Of a DNA stretch of 64,000 bases, positions 47,601 through 60,600 are shown one piece after another. The translations under genes and the position numbers were made by a program. The notes beneath the pieces were generated by a model, which saw only the letters and a program-made list of their open reading frames with translations, was not told where the DNA came from and made no database searches. Each line of letters starts with the position of its first letter. The stretch's first letter is position 1. Source of the DNA: Neckera pumila (lineage: Eukaryota > Streptophyta > Bryopsida > Hypnales > Neckeraceae); the NCBI GenBank assembly GCA_963969595.1, contig OZ018417.1, positions 7,194,501 through 7,258,500 on the forward strand, read 5' to 3'.

Positions 47601-50600
47601 GAGTCTGGCAACCGAGAGCCTTCATGTCCTCGAGCACGTGCCTGAGGATCAACTAGAAGATTCGATGGCTGATAAGCTCACTGGCCTACTTGGAAGATTT
47701 CGTAATTTGAAGCTCAGTACTTGGGATGGCGAAGAGGATTCAGAGGACGGTGAAGGAGGAGGAGGAGGCGTTGGAAAGAAGAAGTCTAGGTAGATCTTCC
47801 ATTCCAAAGACTTTATGGTAGCCTTTTTAATTCTAATACACACCGAAAAAATTGTCTTTGCAGTTTTTCGAGACAGCCAGGAGTTAACAAAAGAAAATAA
47901 TAACGAGCTACACATCAATCTAATAATTTTTTTAAACAATAAACCTTCAAAGGCATTTCTTCCTGATTAAGAGTTATATTTGAGTTGCCATTAGGTGGGG
48001 AAGACTACAACGGGGATTAGAGGACTCTAAAAAACGTCAAGATAAGTTGGTTTCTGTTGTCCAAGAGTTGATGGAACGCTTAAAGAAGCCACCAACCAAA
48101 ATGTATGACTCTACCTTTACATGCATGACATAAATATTTAAATGCATGACATTCTTAGCTGGATGCCTAAATGCCTCACAGTCGTATCATCTCTGCTATA
48201 CAGTCTGTGTCATTTCAAAATTAGAGGTTCTTGTTCTCATCGATTGCCTCATGTAGGACAAAGCCGAAGGATTTACCCAATATACCGCTTGGGTTTTCCA
48301 AGATGATGAAAGTAAATCCACCTCCAAAGGTGATCAAGTTGTTCAATGAGCATCAGGTATTTTCACGAACGAAATCCCCTACCCCACCCACCGACCTTCC
48401 TTCCGCTCCTCCAAATATCGTTATGTCAAGGTATCACACTGTAAGTTACAAATAACTGATTGTGCGCAAGTTAATCCGAGATATCTTTGTCTAGTGAAAT
48501 GTTCATTTAATTCTGAACATAGTCTCTCACTGGTGTATTTTTCGTTCTTGAGATCTTTCTGCATATGGAAAAACTTTTATATCTTTCCTGGCAGGTGGTC
48601 AAGCTAGTGGATGCAGTTTATCAAAAGAAGATTGAAGCGGATGTTGTTGATGACGCGCAAGGAAACGAAAGGCAGAATGCTTGCGAGTTTCTCTATGATT
48701 ACATGCTTAACTCCTATGGTCTGAAAGGACTGGCGGAATCGGCTATTCACGGAGTCTTTAGAAGGATCAAGCAAATGATGATTAAGGGCATAGACAAATT
48801 CCACAAGGTGAAAACCTGGTTATGTAATTTCCTTCCCTTCGCTTGTGATTTAGTCAGGAATCCAGTGCATGGTGCTTCTGTCGCAGAATGCTGGGAAGTC
48901 AGGAACTTCATGAGTTTAGAAATCTGTGGCTTCCCTGCAAGTGGTTCTGGCATCTGTCGATGTAATCGAGCTACTTCCATACGCGAACGTTTTCATTTGT
49001 TACATGGATATGACTGGGCTGTTGTAGGCCCGAAAAGCTCTCTTGAGTGCCATCCCTTGAGCTTATATCTGTCTGCTGTAACGCTGTTGTAGGAATTTAT
49101 GTTTTTTTTCTCATTGAAAGTTCTGCATTGTCTTATGCATTTTTTTTAAAAATTCCCCTTCACCAGCTCATGCGATTTCTGCATTCTTTGCAGTTGCGAC
49201 TCTTCCAACAATTTTGCGGTTTTGATCCACTTCGAGGATATGGGGAACCTGACTTTTATCTTTATCTTAGGTGCCTAGCAAAGGCACAGAGCAAAGTGGG
49301 CGTTCTTTTTCCAACTGAGAACGAAGATGGGACATTCATCAATACTAATCCTAATCAGACAGATATTCTGTTGGAAGAACCAAGCTTTCTTGCTCAATTT
49401 AGAGGTAGTAAGGACATTGCAGTAGATTTTCTGGAACAATTTGCTGCAGCTAATGGATTCGTTGAGAAAGTCTCCAATGAGGTAATCCGCGTTCTTTTGC
49501 GTTGAGTTTCTAGGCTTTTTAGAGGGGCTAGTGTAATTGCTGACTCCTTCGTCTAATTTTTCCCAAAGTACGTACGCAAGTACAATGTTGAAATTGAGTG
49601 TTCCACAAAAGCTTATGCTATTTTAAACAGGTGCAAAAGTTGGTGAAATCACCAACCGTAAGAAAACTCGACTTTGACCTCCTGATGGAGGCCATCATTG
49701 AAGTGGCACCACACAAGGTGGGTTTCCTTCTCTGAGGTTTAATGTTTTAATCCTAGAAAGTTTTTATCACTTCGTTGAACAAGGATTCATAAAACACACA
49801 GGTAACCTTCTGTATATTGCTCTTCTTTGAGGTATGGTGGGGTATGGTGCTCCTTGAATCCTTTCCAATCTACAGTATAGCTGATGGCACAGTAGTCTCT
49901 TGAAGATTTTCTAAAAGAATTGGTTTTTATCACGTGCTTTAGTTCTATATATATGCGATTATATGTCTGCAATATTTTATTAAACTCCCCATTCTTAGGG
50001 TTGAAGTTGCACCAAGACAGTACATGTCAACTTGCTAATTCAGGTTCGATTGCTTTGAATTCAGGCCGATACTAAGAAGGCTGCTGCAAAACCAAAAGGT
50101 GCTACGAAGGCAGCTCCGGCGATGACCAAGGAAGAAGTGGGGGCTCTACAACTCATCTCAAGTTTGATTTTGTTAAAATATATTCTTGTCGCAACTATAT
50201 TTTAGTGACTATTCTTTCGGTTTTTGGATGTTGTTTCCCTTGTCTATTCCCATTCAGACTGAAACTGCATGGGATAATGATTTCTCCATCAGATGACTAG
50301 AATACCAAGTCTCTTCGTGTACTCACAAATTGTTGTTGAGGTTTGAAAACAGAGCGCAGCACTAGAAACACTATTCAAAGCTGGTGATGCAAACCAGGAC
50401 GGTGTCTTAACCTCTCATGAGTTCCGCGAGATTATTCAGACTGCTGATCCATCAGTCTCCGAGAAAAAGGCCCTACGTATGTTTAGAGAGACATTGCTGC
50501 TCATGCCTGATGGCGGAGATAATATTTCTCCAGCTGCGTTTGCTACTGTTGCGCATTCCAATGACATCCGAGCTACACCTGCGATGATCTATGATCTTCT

Positions 50601-51090
50601 CAAGAAGACTTGGTTGCAAGTAAGATAATTAGTCTCAACTCTTGATTAGAGATTTTCTTCCTCTTGTATTTCTGGATCTCAAGTTCTTGATTGTAGTAAC
50701 ACAAGGACTTGAGGGTCCGATGGTTTTGACCAATGGAGGTATATTGTATTCTTAATGCAACAGTTGACGTGTTCACAAAAATGAGATGTGTTCAGACCAT
50801 CCAATGAATCTATAATTTTGTGTTTCCCCTTGATTTCCAACCCATCCTTTCTGAACCTGAATTTACAGATCCAAAATGATGTGAACGAGGACAGGGCCAA
50901 CAAGACGGATTGTGAGGACATGCGCGATGCAGTGGAAAACATGCTGATTGAGAAGCGACCGGCAGATGTTTTCAAAGCAGTCCAGGCATTCTCAACCTTC
51001 GTTCTGAGGTTCTGTGGCGGAGAGGAGGGGTCTGGAGGATCTGATGAATCTGCGGCTGAAGCTAAAGATGAGGAAGAAAGCAACGACTGA
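41675..51090 (+). CDS. Putative ciliary protein: axonemal-dynein-light-chain-like motif and EF-hand
   Basis: About 17 exons encode roughly 1,430 residues: 41675-42125, 43283-43764, 44142-44456, 44690-44821, one or more uncertain exons in 44822-45593 (a likely one ends at 45111), 45594-45807, 46048-46122, 46328-46676, 47072-47789, 47995-48102, 48257-48440, 48595-48807, 49194-49481, 49631-49717, 50065-50136, 50353-50619, 50869-51090. From 45594 on all joins keep phase. The N-terminus is basic and Ser/Pro/Arg-rich. The exon junction at 45807/46048 creates EIVRQVRLQCEERGDMLL, resembling the conserved helix of inner-arm dynein light chain p28 and AXDND1-type proteins. Next come a coiled coil, a His-Gly tract, a collagen-like Gly-Pro tract, a helical region (YDYMLNSYGLKGLAE), a canonical EF-hand loop DANQDGVLTSHE (50386-50421), and an acidic C-terminus. 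A role in motile cilia of sperm is inference. The exact family is not recognised. Confidence 0.75.
42220..42720 (+). repeat. Degenerate tandem repeats in intron 1 of the ciliary-like gene
   Basis: GATCCCTCAAG-type starts recur near 42228, 42400, 42486 and 42660. Two of them are followed by GTGCATTnTTTCGAAAAAATG, and each is accompanied by a TTTTGTG(T/C)(G)TTGTTTAATTTTGGAA-like string. Spacing is roughly 250 bp with nested halves, indicating an old tandem duplication. Confidence 0.6.
46243..46327 (+). other. Three tandem splice-acceptor-like sites before one exon
   Basis: Within 85 bp, TTTTTTTTCCAG (ending about 46255), TGTTTTTTCAG (ending about 46288) and TGTTTTTCCAG (ending 46327) each precede GT. 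Only the last joins in phase 0 to the open frame of exon 46328-46676. The surrounding CTTGATCGT(G/T)TAG and GCTTAATTG words repeat too, so the block arose by local duplication. Confidence 0.6.
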
Positions 51091-51884
51091 AGTGTGAAGG
51101 CCAAGGGTTTATCACGTGATTAACTGCAGGCCCACTGTTGAAGACAACACTGATTTATCCTAATAGTGCATGACACTAATTTACCAAATTCACAATACTT
51201 TTGAATTTGGTGCAGGTTGAAACATTATTGTATTGTATCAATTTCCACAAAAATAAAATTTTGTGGTGACACTAGTTTTCTAGGTGACGCTAATTTCCCC
51301 CGTCACTAATATGACAAATCAGTGCAGTAGATTCATTCTGCCACAATGCCCGGCAGAAAACAAGCTTGTGAGAGTGGACTGCATTATTGCTCTGTTGCAC
51401 AGTATACTGAAATGTCCATGGTTTAATGCTTATTTTTGCACCTTCAATCAGTTTTAATACAGCCTCTTTCAACGACGAACATGATTTCCATCGTCTCGAA
51501 ATAGCTACTTCTATTACATACATATTGTAAACACACACTCTCGGCAGCACATTCTAACACCAGTTCATATATATTTGTGAACAAAAACATCTTCAACGTC
51601 AACATGTTAACATTATTCTTTGTTCCGTAGCATGTATCCTCAGAGGTGCTCCAAATTCACTTGTCATAAGGCTACATAATTGTCCGCTATGTACTCCGTG
51701 GAAACATGAGAAATTCATACAGAGACCATCATATTGCAAAGCATAACCTCATTTCCTTCCCCACGAAGCAGCTACTTCTTCTACATGCACATTGTCAACA
51801 CAAACGTCCAAAACAGAGTCCACCACGACTTCATGAACACCTAAAACCGCAATTACCTCAAACGTACACATTTTTGCATTCTCC
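51091..51884. other. 3' UTR of the ciliary-like gene and non-coding spacer
   Basis: No gene is supported. The sequence around 51440-51560 contains TCTTTCAACGACGAACATGATTTCC, and similar words near 51760-51800 (AGCTACTTCTTCTACATGCACATTGT) hint at a degenerate local duplication. Confidence 0.45.
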
Positions 51885-51888
51885 TTAA

Positions 51889-51990
51889 CCCCTAAAGGAC
51901 AGAACACCGTTTTTTGGCAACATAGCAATTTTGGGCAGCTCACTACAAACGGATTTTTTTTTTTTTTTCTTTGAAAATTTCACAAAACAT
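51889..51990 (+). mobile_element. Orphan left end of the TTAA MITE family
   Basis: TTAA at 51885-51888 is followed by CCCCTAAAGGACAGAACACC and about 80 bp resembling the left end of the copies at 4817 and 30127 (CAATTTTGGGCAG, then a T-run). The matching right terminus was not found downstream; the sequence passes directly into the DUF7869-type pseudogene. Confidence 0.55.
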
Positions 51991-53761
51991 GTGCCCGAGG
52001 TCAAGAAACCTAGGGATAACTTTGCTCGGTGTTTGACCTGTGACAAATTAAAGGAGCTCCAGAAGGGTTGTTTTGTTGGATCTCAAAGGGCTCTAAAATG
52101 GGCGAGGAGGCTAGACAGGCATTTGGTTATTGCTAAGGCGTACAGGGAGCTATATTATGCAAATCGTTACCACTCACATAGTTTTCTACACGAGTGTTTG
52201 ACGATTATTCATGACAAGATGGACCATTCAAAAATAGCATCCCCAATCTTCTCTCACAAGACTAAAGAACTCGATGGGCTTATGAAATTGCCTGTTTCTG
52301 TGACCGGTATAATTGCGCATGGTCATGTTGATGTTCGATAGGCGCATTAAGGCTTGGATATGTTTTCCCACGATTCAAACTACACCATTGGCTCCATGGC
52401 AAAATTGTTGCAAGATTTGGAATTGCCACCAAAGTCCTCTTCTCGGCAGTTGTTTGTGGAGGCAAGGACGTCGAAATTGTTGAAGGGACTGTTGAAGGGT
52501 GCAGAGATGTGTGAAGCCTCACTACCCCCACCTCTAGAGAACTTGGTTCCAGCAATGCCTTTGCCACCCATCTTGAATGTACAAATGGACAATGCCATTG
52601 GAGACAACAAGAACAAATATGTTTATTGTTATTGGTCTCTACTTGTTGCAAACAAGATTTTCCGTGAAGTGTATGTGAACTTCATGATTGTGGGTCATAC
52701 TCATGACGACATTGATGCGCTCTTTGGAAGATGGAGCATGTTATTGAAGAAGGAGAATTTCTTTACAATTCCAACACTTATGAAGTCGTTCATAGATGTG
52801 GAATCCATTCCCACTATTCCTCACCTTATAGAAGAGGTGCCTGATTTCAAGGCTTTCATTACAGGTAAATTTTTGGACAGCAGTGATATCATGGTTGGGC
52901 ATACGAAGCTCCAAAAAGTGAAGTTGTACCTTGATTCAACTGGTTGTCCTGTCATGAAGTACAAATTAAAGTGTACTGACCTGGACTGGTTGCCTAAAGG
53001 CGCAGGTTGCGGTAGGAAACTATGGCACGAGGATTCGGATGGGAAAAGTTTATGGCTCCGCGGAGTACCATTGGCAGTTTTGCCAAGTCCAATGAAAGAT
53101 GGGGGGGACATCTTGAAGGGTATATCCAAGTTTATGAAGTACTGGGAGGATTTGTGCAACAAAGACCGCACTAGAGAATGCCAAAGACAATTGGAGCATA
53201 CAATAAAGTATTGGCGTGATGTGATGAACCACTACCGAACTCTATTGTTTTAAAGGATGGTTTTTGGCCAACTACTTGTGATCAAGCGACTTGGGTGGAT
53301 GAATTAGATTAAGACGGCGAGGATTGTGAAGAGTTTGGAGAAGATGAAGCGTACGTTGGGCCATTGAGTGGCCGGCCACAACCTTCCTTTAGGGTAGGTC
53401 GAGATCTATTCGAAGGGTATTTTGTGGCAATTGTTCCTGTGGAGAATGACTTGCATCCAGTGTGGATTGCTAGGGCACTGTCTAATCCTAACAGTGATCC
53501 AGTACATCCAAATTCCGTGCTCATTCAATACTTCTGTCCAACTACACTAGATGAAGATATTCAAAACTTCTACACTGGATGGGACAGCGAAAGAGGTCTA
53601 CGTTGGAAGATTGATGAAACCGAACCGCCACTTTGGCAGTACACGAATGCTATTATGACAGCGTGGAAGTCCAGGATCCAGAAAGAAACCGGAGGCTGCA
53701 CTATAAAGATTCCTGCTATTCAAAATGAAAACATCAAGCAGAATTTGGCTGAAAATCCTTA
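51991..53761 (+). pseudogene. DUF7869-type transposon protein, truncated and broken
   Basis: The frame begins abruptly (CARCLTCDKLKELQKG-like segment near 52025) and lacks an N-terminus. It is interrupted by TAG at 52339-52341 and TAA a few codons later, by a frameshift near 53250 (TTTTAAAGG), and by a TAA near 53310, then runs to 53761. Visible conserved parts are MDNAIGDNKNKYVY and GHTHDDIDALFGRWS, which I associate with the DUF7869 family common in large plant and animal mobile elements, followed by YVGPLSGRPQPSFRVGRD and WDSERGLRWKIDETEPP blocks. The aspartates in MDN and HDDID may be catalytic-type residues (inference). It is a dead fragment, joined at its 5' side to a MITE end. Confidence 0.7.
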
Positions 53762-54751
53762 GCCTTTAGCACAATGGTGATTAGAGATAAGCTCACTATA
53801 TTGTAAGGTCTAGATGATAGTACATTATTTGTAATTCATATGTGTATAGTATGCTTTTGTATACGCGTGAAAGACATCATTTTGTGTTCCCACGAATGTG
53901 GGCATTTGGATTTTCTTTAGTTAATCGTTAACAATTCATTTTTGAGGATACAATTTATAAATATGGATTTCTAGTAGGTAATATATATTCTGGTGACGCA
54001 TTTGCCATATTTAAATCACAAATGCAATCCACATATTCTATTCATATATTTGCTATTGCAATTTATGAGTACGTTGTTTTTGGAACACATGGAATATTTG
54101 ACATCGAATATAACAACATTTGTTTGCTTGACTCTCCTTTTAATGGAAATTGCTGCTTTAGACTAATTAATTGAGTGATTTTCGAGCTAAATACGAGGGA
54201 ATGCAAGTCGCTTGCTATGCCTTCAAATGTCTAAGACTATTTTGAGAGGTCCCCCTCCCTCCATTTTAATGAATATTATGTTACTGCGGTCTCCTGTTAG
54301 GAAGGGCTTTTGTAGACAGTGGACGGTGCATGCTCTTTTTTTTCTCAAACTGAGCAAAAAAACAGCAACAATGCAATTCAATTAGACCATGGTCCATTTT
54401 TGACAGTGAATATCGCATATATTATTAACAAAATTTATATAACATATTTGCAAAATTCGGTTTTCTGCTATAACTCAACAGAGCTGTACATTGCGGACTA
54501 TGCTACACTACACTACACGCAAGGCAGTTGAAGACGATTTCGCCATCATCGCCAACAAATCAAGGAGTGGCGACGCCATCCTGCAAAGCAAAATGAATAC
54601 GAATGAGCCACCAAACCTACCGGTAGTTTCTGTTGTTGCCATACACACATCACAATTTACTACAAGTCTAAGTATTTTGGACTCAATCAAAATTATAAGG
54701 GTCAATGGATTGTATCTGAGCAGTTTCCACTAGTTGCGATCCCACACCCTC
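53762..54751. other. AT-rich non-coding spacer
   Basis: No gene could be supported and no terminal repeat for the adjoining mobile-element genes was recognised, although an element boundary is expected in or near this interval. Confidence 0.45.
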
Positions 54752-56911
54752 CTAGGTTTCATCGACTGCAGGTACGTTGATCCCGAACAAGTACATGTCC
54801 TCCTCCCCCTTTCTATAGTCCACTCTCTCTTCTTCAAGAGGAACTAGCACATCCATGTGCTCAACATCCTCCGTGGAGGTACTACATGCTAGCCCCTCCA
54901 CGGGAGGGGCCTCAATCGCCGCCTTTGCCACGCCTGCAGCGGTATCGTCGACCCAATGATCGCCTTGACCTATCAGGACAGCCCCAGGACCCTCGGAAGG
55001 GTTAGCAGGGTCTTGATTTACTTTCCCAAATCCAACTTGATCAGGGGACGTGACCATTGGAAGTTGGGACGCAGGAGTAGAAGCCACCACATTGTCTTGG
55101 GTGGTAGGGACCATGTCGGCTCTATACTCAACTCGAGTATCCGGCAGCCGAGCGACCAGCTCCCTGATTTGGTGCTCGGTGTTTGGCGGAGGAGCTGACA
55201 AGGACTGGTTCTGGGGTGTGTTGATTGGGATGGATGCAGGAAGGCTCTGAGACTGCCCCAATGGAATCTGCTGAGACGACATTATGGACATGATGAGCTC
55301 CATTTGCAAACAAAGTTTTGCAATCTCCTTGTTTGATTCCGCCTGGATTGCAACGATCTTCTTATCTGAAGCCTCCTGCACTTCAAAGATTTTGGTAGCC
55401 GACGCTTCACTGGCTGCCACTGCTTCAGCCACTTGTTTGTCCTTTGCTTCTTTCTCCAGCTTCTTTTGCCGCCTTCGTTCTCTAGCGTTGTCCTCTTCTT
55501 GCCACCAACCCTTCTCTTTCTTCACGGGGATTTGAGGCGTTGGGACTATGGAATCCGAGGCACCGGATTCAGTGACCGCTTGGCTGCCTTGTGATTGGGA
55601 GGCAGCGGGTGGCGTGACTGGTTGGCTATCATGTACAAGGGAGGCAGAGGGTCCTGCGACGGCCTGGACCTCCATTGGCGCATTCTTGTCGTCGGATTTT
55701 TCATTGTTGTCGGACATGTGTTTGAGGTTCTTCTCCAATACATTGCTGAGGAAAACGGTTGGGGCATTAAGAACCCTATTCTTATGCCTCAGCCACTCCA
55801 GAAGGTCAGCATCTTCTACCTCCAATACATCCAGGTCGGGTTGATCCCTCTTGCTCAAGGGCCCGACTTTAGGGTCCTTCTACACCCGCGAAGTCGTAGC
55901 AGGCTTCCTCCCCTTGCTCTGTCGGCTCAGTCCAACAACCACTCCAACGCGTGCAGCTGGTGGGTCTGTGGAGATGGAAGGACATTTTATCCAGCCATAA
56001 ACCTAGAATGTGTTGGACCCGTACTGATTGATGCCTTCGACTCTAGGATCCATTGCATTGTGCGGGCACGCGGACTCTGTTCCCCCCTACGCAGGACCTG
56101 AGAGTGGAATAGGTGAGTGAAGAGCCATTGGCGGCGACTGCGGCGGTGTAGCATCCACACCCATAGGCCCACGACGTGGTGGCGGGACATACGTGATTGA
56201 ATGCAACAAATTAGAGAATAAAAGGTCCCTCATATCCATCCGCTTTGCAAGATAAGCGATTCTTGAGTAGCCCTTCTCGTCGTCTTTGTCCACGAAGCTA
56301 TAGAGGAATGCACCAAAAATCTGCAGCAGCTAGTCAGTGAATTAGTATTGGGTTACATGCAAGGATATCAGATTATCAGGGACTGATTGCTTTGTTGCTA
56401 CCGTCGATACAAGGATAAAATAAAGTTCTAAAACTCAGGAAATTACGTGTATCATTGAGCCAAGCATACATGCTGCCAGAGACTCACAATTGAGTTTAAA
56501 GACCATAGTTATACTCGGGTCGAGTATACCAGTCCTAGGAGTTCAGAAGACATACCTTTGCGGCCATCATAAATTTTGCACCTGTATAAATGCCGAGGAC
56601 GTTTTGCTCAGGTGTGGCAAAGGCCTGCAAGATATCTAAGTAGAACTCCATCCAAAGTTCTTTAGGGTGAATTCTCCAATTGGACTCCGTGTTCTTGGCA
56701 AGGTCCTTGTAGTAAACATTCAACGCTTGAAGTGCACCATACTCCGTTTTCACGTAGCAGCGGACAAACGACGCGAATGTGTCCTTCTTCTTAAAGAGGA
56801 AGAAGAGCGACACGGGCGGGGCAACACCACGACTCGTGATGTTGTTCAGCATTTTGGCCTTGCACGGGACATATGTCAACTGGATGCAGTCATACTCTTT
56901 CAACCTCAGAG
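54752..56911 (-). pseudogene. Methyltransferase-like mobile-element protein, truncated
   Basis: Three exons on the minus strand: 56556-56911, about 56100-56320, and about 54752-55953, joined by GT-AG introns in phase. The first exon ends in a helix-strand pattern, PKELWMEFYLDILQAF then QNVLGIYTGAKFMMAAK, that resembles the C-terminal SAM-binding motif I region of N4/N6 methyltransferases (usually VLDPFxGSGTT); the key D and second G are changed. The next exon continues with KRMDMRDLLF. The last exon carries a basic coiled coil (KGWWQEEDNARERRRQKK) and a Gln/Pro-rich acidic tail. TAG at 55880-55882 interrupts it, and no upstream exons with a start were found, so it is probably a 5'-truncated relic. 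Homology to the MULE-borne fusion (21870-28419) is possible but weak. Confidence 0.5.
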
Positions 56912-57603
56912 CTGCAAATGATGTTGTAGACAGTGAGATATTTTAGCGTAATTCTTCTTGAAGTCTATTAGACATTAGAGAAAATTTTGGGTCTCTACAT
57001 GCCTAGTACTTTTGCCTTGGAAATGAATTTTTTGATATTTGCAAATGCCTTAATTCCACCCATTTAGTCCTTCTCAAAAGTTGCCATCAACTCTGTGAGC
57101 CAATGAGAACAAGGTGGCATAGGCCGAGTTGGCACAGAGTACTGTCGAGTTGGCAACGGCCGTGCGTCCCTTCTATGTACCAACAAGCCCATGTTGGTAC
57201 CTTAGCACTAGCCGTAGTTTTGAGTGTCTAATTGAATAGTGTATTTTGGCAGCTATTTTATTATAACCTATAAGTACCAAATGACTTGGGATGCAAGTGT
57301 AGACAGGGTTTTCAGAGTTGCGATTTCAAATCCACCACCTGAAATTATTGTACTCGCACTGTACACAATAGTTGACGAGCTGGGGGAATGTGAAAGGAAT
57401 TCGAGTGGTCAACGTGGAGATGCTCGCAAGGAACACATTGTACAGTGCGTTGGAATTGTTTCCCGCCAAATGAGGTGGCTCATTGACATTGTCACAGTTA
57501 TCGCAGGAGTTTAGGCTCATTCACATTGCTGCATTTACTGCGGGAGTTTTGGTTCATTCATGTTGCCAACATCCAGTGCCGGAATTTTAACCTACTTGCA
57601 GAG
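56912..57603. other. Interval between the divergent relic genes
   Basis: Expected to hold the missing 5' part of the minus-strand gene and the start of the plus-strand transposase. A plus frame near 57280-57510 (TWDASVDRVFRVA, then EHIVQCVGIVSRQMRW) looks protein-like and may be a first exon of the transposase, but no clean join was found. Confidence 0.35.
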
Positions 57604-60600
57604 ATGGCACTTCAGGATGTTACAAATAAGGAGAAGGGTAGTTCCTACACGACATCTGTAGCTCTTCATAGTAGATTTGCACCTATTGTGAAGAAAGGCG
57701 TTCGAGTGGACCAACAGCTTCCTAAATCCGAGTTTCCAGCGTTTAGAGCGTCAGGTGCCACCAACATGGATTTGTGGTTGGATGGCAATCTCTACCCACC
57801 GGATCCAGTCACTAGGAAGCCACTACAATTTCAAACGTTGAAGACTTACATAGAGTTCCTTTGTCACGGTGAATCTGGACTCTTAGGATACACTAACCAC
57901 CTTGTTAGCACCAACGATGCAGTGAAAGGCTTGGAACAGGAATTAGAAAAAACACAAGCGGACTGTCTTCGTGAAATAGTAATATTGCAAAATTCAATTG
58001 CAAAGCATGTGGCTGATCTTCATGCTATTAACGGTAGGTGGGCTGAGCGTGAAAAGGACCTTCTTGCCGCTAGCAGAGAAGAGATCGTCGAATTCTAGAG
58101 GAAATTGGAATTTCTGAAGGCTTGATGTACAACACTTGAACAAGAGTTGGAGAGGAATGAGCTTCGTTACAAGAGCAACCTTGTGATTCTCCAACAAGAG
58201 CATCGGGAAGCTACTGATCAACATCAGCAACAACTTGAGTCCAGGATGTTGCAGGCAGCCGAAGAGTTGGTGCGACAGCATGAAGTACACAATGAAGAGC
58301 TTGCGTGTGGGAAGTAGGAACTTGCAGAAGTCAGGAAGGCGTTGTGGAAGTTAAAAAAAAAATGGAGAGGATGGTGAGTACTCCACTAGGCGCGCAATTA
58401 AGAGCAGGCAAGTGTCTGTCTGAATTATCCAAGATGGGTGGCGCTGCAAGAGCTCGTGTAGCAAAAATTAGAAGCTTGTTGCAACCCCAACTTGTTCAAT
58501 TTATACAAGATGGAAACAAGAGTGGAGGCGGTAAGAAGCGCTTGTGTGGCAACAGGAATACACAAGAGGGGACAGGCGATGCCATTGGCCGATTACTGTC
58601 GCAAGGGGAGACAGTGGCCTTGGTGTCAAATCCTAATAATAGTTTTGTTGCAACTCGAATGGCCAACTACTACCTTGACAAAATTGGTAAGGATTTGGGT
58701 ACAGAAGTGATACTGGCAGCATGTGACATGACAGGAGTGTCACAGAAAGGATACGGCGAGATCTACAAGACAATAAAAGGGAGAGTGCAGCTTGTTGACA
58801 AATGCTTGAAGCCAACATTCCTCCCGAATCCGCACAAGGTTTGGGCTTACTCACCCTAGTTCATCAATTCAATCTCCACTGTGTCTCCAAACACTAGATG
58901 CCTAAGACGAATTTGTACACGATGCTCAGTTAATCTAGGACAATCAATACACGAGATATGGGGTCTAAGGTTTAGGGATTCTGCACTGAGCACATGCTGG
59001 GGAGTTGCGGTCTAGAGACCTATGCTGAGCGTATTGGAAACAAGTTGCTTTAGTACAATCAATAGATGATGCTGAACAATAGAACAAGAACAATCCTCCA
59101 TAGTTTGGTAGGGGGGCAACGCATAGACGACACATGCGTTTGTAGTATATGTATTGACAAAACATGCAATACATTCATTAGGTCAAGTTGTTGCGATTTG
59201 AACTCAATTCAAAATTGAAAGATCTTGTTGGTGACTATTATTACATTGACAGTACATTGGAGATGGTGGCACAAGCTCTAGTGACCAGTGCCAAAGGAAG
59301 GAAGAAGAAATCCGAGATAACACGAGTCGTCTTGACATCAAAGAACAGCTTGTTTGTTGACATCGAAGTCGTGCAGAGGACTATGGTGAAGCTATACAGT
59401 TTCACCACCGAAGGTGACTACTTCATCCTAGAGTAGATTTCTAAGTCATGTTTCCAACAGTCAAGTGACCGCTCTAACTCACTCATATACCTTGACATTT
59501 GCATGAATTAAACTCATTGAAAATCTAGTGCTCGGATGTGTAGAAGTTGAGGACCACCCATTGATTTTTGTGCTGAAGATGGACGAAGCAGAGATTGTGC
59601 ATGGGAGGAAGTTTGAAAGGGTTAGTTTGACGCTCATGAACCGTGCCTTGGACACCAGTATTCTAAAAACCGATGATAGGTATTTTTCAATTCAATCTGA
59701 AATTGAAATATGGCCTATTGCCTGCTTCGAGGTTGCTAAGGAGTCACATGAGGTCCTCCAGTGGGTGTTTGAACAGACACCATTTCCAGCATTGATCAAG
59801 GCACAAGATGAGGGCCAGCTATTATGTGTTGACGGTGTTGGCAACTTCAAAGTACAGTGGCATTTCTCTGCGGATATGAAGACCATCAAATGCTTGTACG
59901 GATTGAAACATGGAGCCAATGCCATTCATTCTTACATCTATTGTAACCAAGAGCGGACGAAGCCAGTGGTGGGAACATCAGCAAATGCTACTTCAGAGGC
60001 CAGGAGAAGAAAGCATACGTGGCATGGAGGTCTATTTGCTGGTAATGTCCTCTCGAAACCAGTATCCATTGAAGAAGAATCCCGATGGAAACCAATTTTG
60101 CCCATCCCACTTGAGAGGGTGCATATTTGTACACTGCATGCCTTGACAAGGATGATGGAGAAAATCCTTCATTTGCACTTCATGTTCATTTGGAACATGG
60201 AGAATGAAGCCCGTCAACAGGTTGCTATAGAAAATATGAAGTGGACGTTGTTAGCAGCCGGGCTTCATGGTGGCAACGTGCGCATAATGAAGGACACGGT
60301 GCTCAGTGGTGCTTCCAACAGTGTCCCTGTCAAATCCTCCCTTTGTTGCGTGACTGCTGGTAGGATGTTCCAACCATCCACTTGGTCAGGGCAAGATCGA
60401 GTTTGGAAGGACATCTTGCGCTCAGAAAACAACACACTCAATCAAGGTAGGCAATATCTTGAACGAGTAGAAATGTGGAAAGCGCTGGAAACAGTATATC
60501 CATATTTGGTCGGTTTGTCCTTGGATCAAGAGCAAATTGACACTTTCAAGGGCAAGATTGAGACTTGGGGGTGCCTTTATGTTAAGTGCTTTGGGGAAGA

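Noticed and set aside
57239..57514. Separate 91-codon gene before the transposase
   Set aside because: It looks protein-like but has no clear start context or splice join; it is mentioned as a possible transposase exon rather than a gene.
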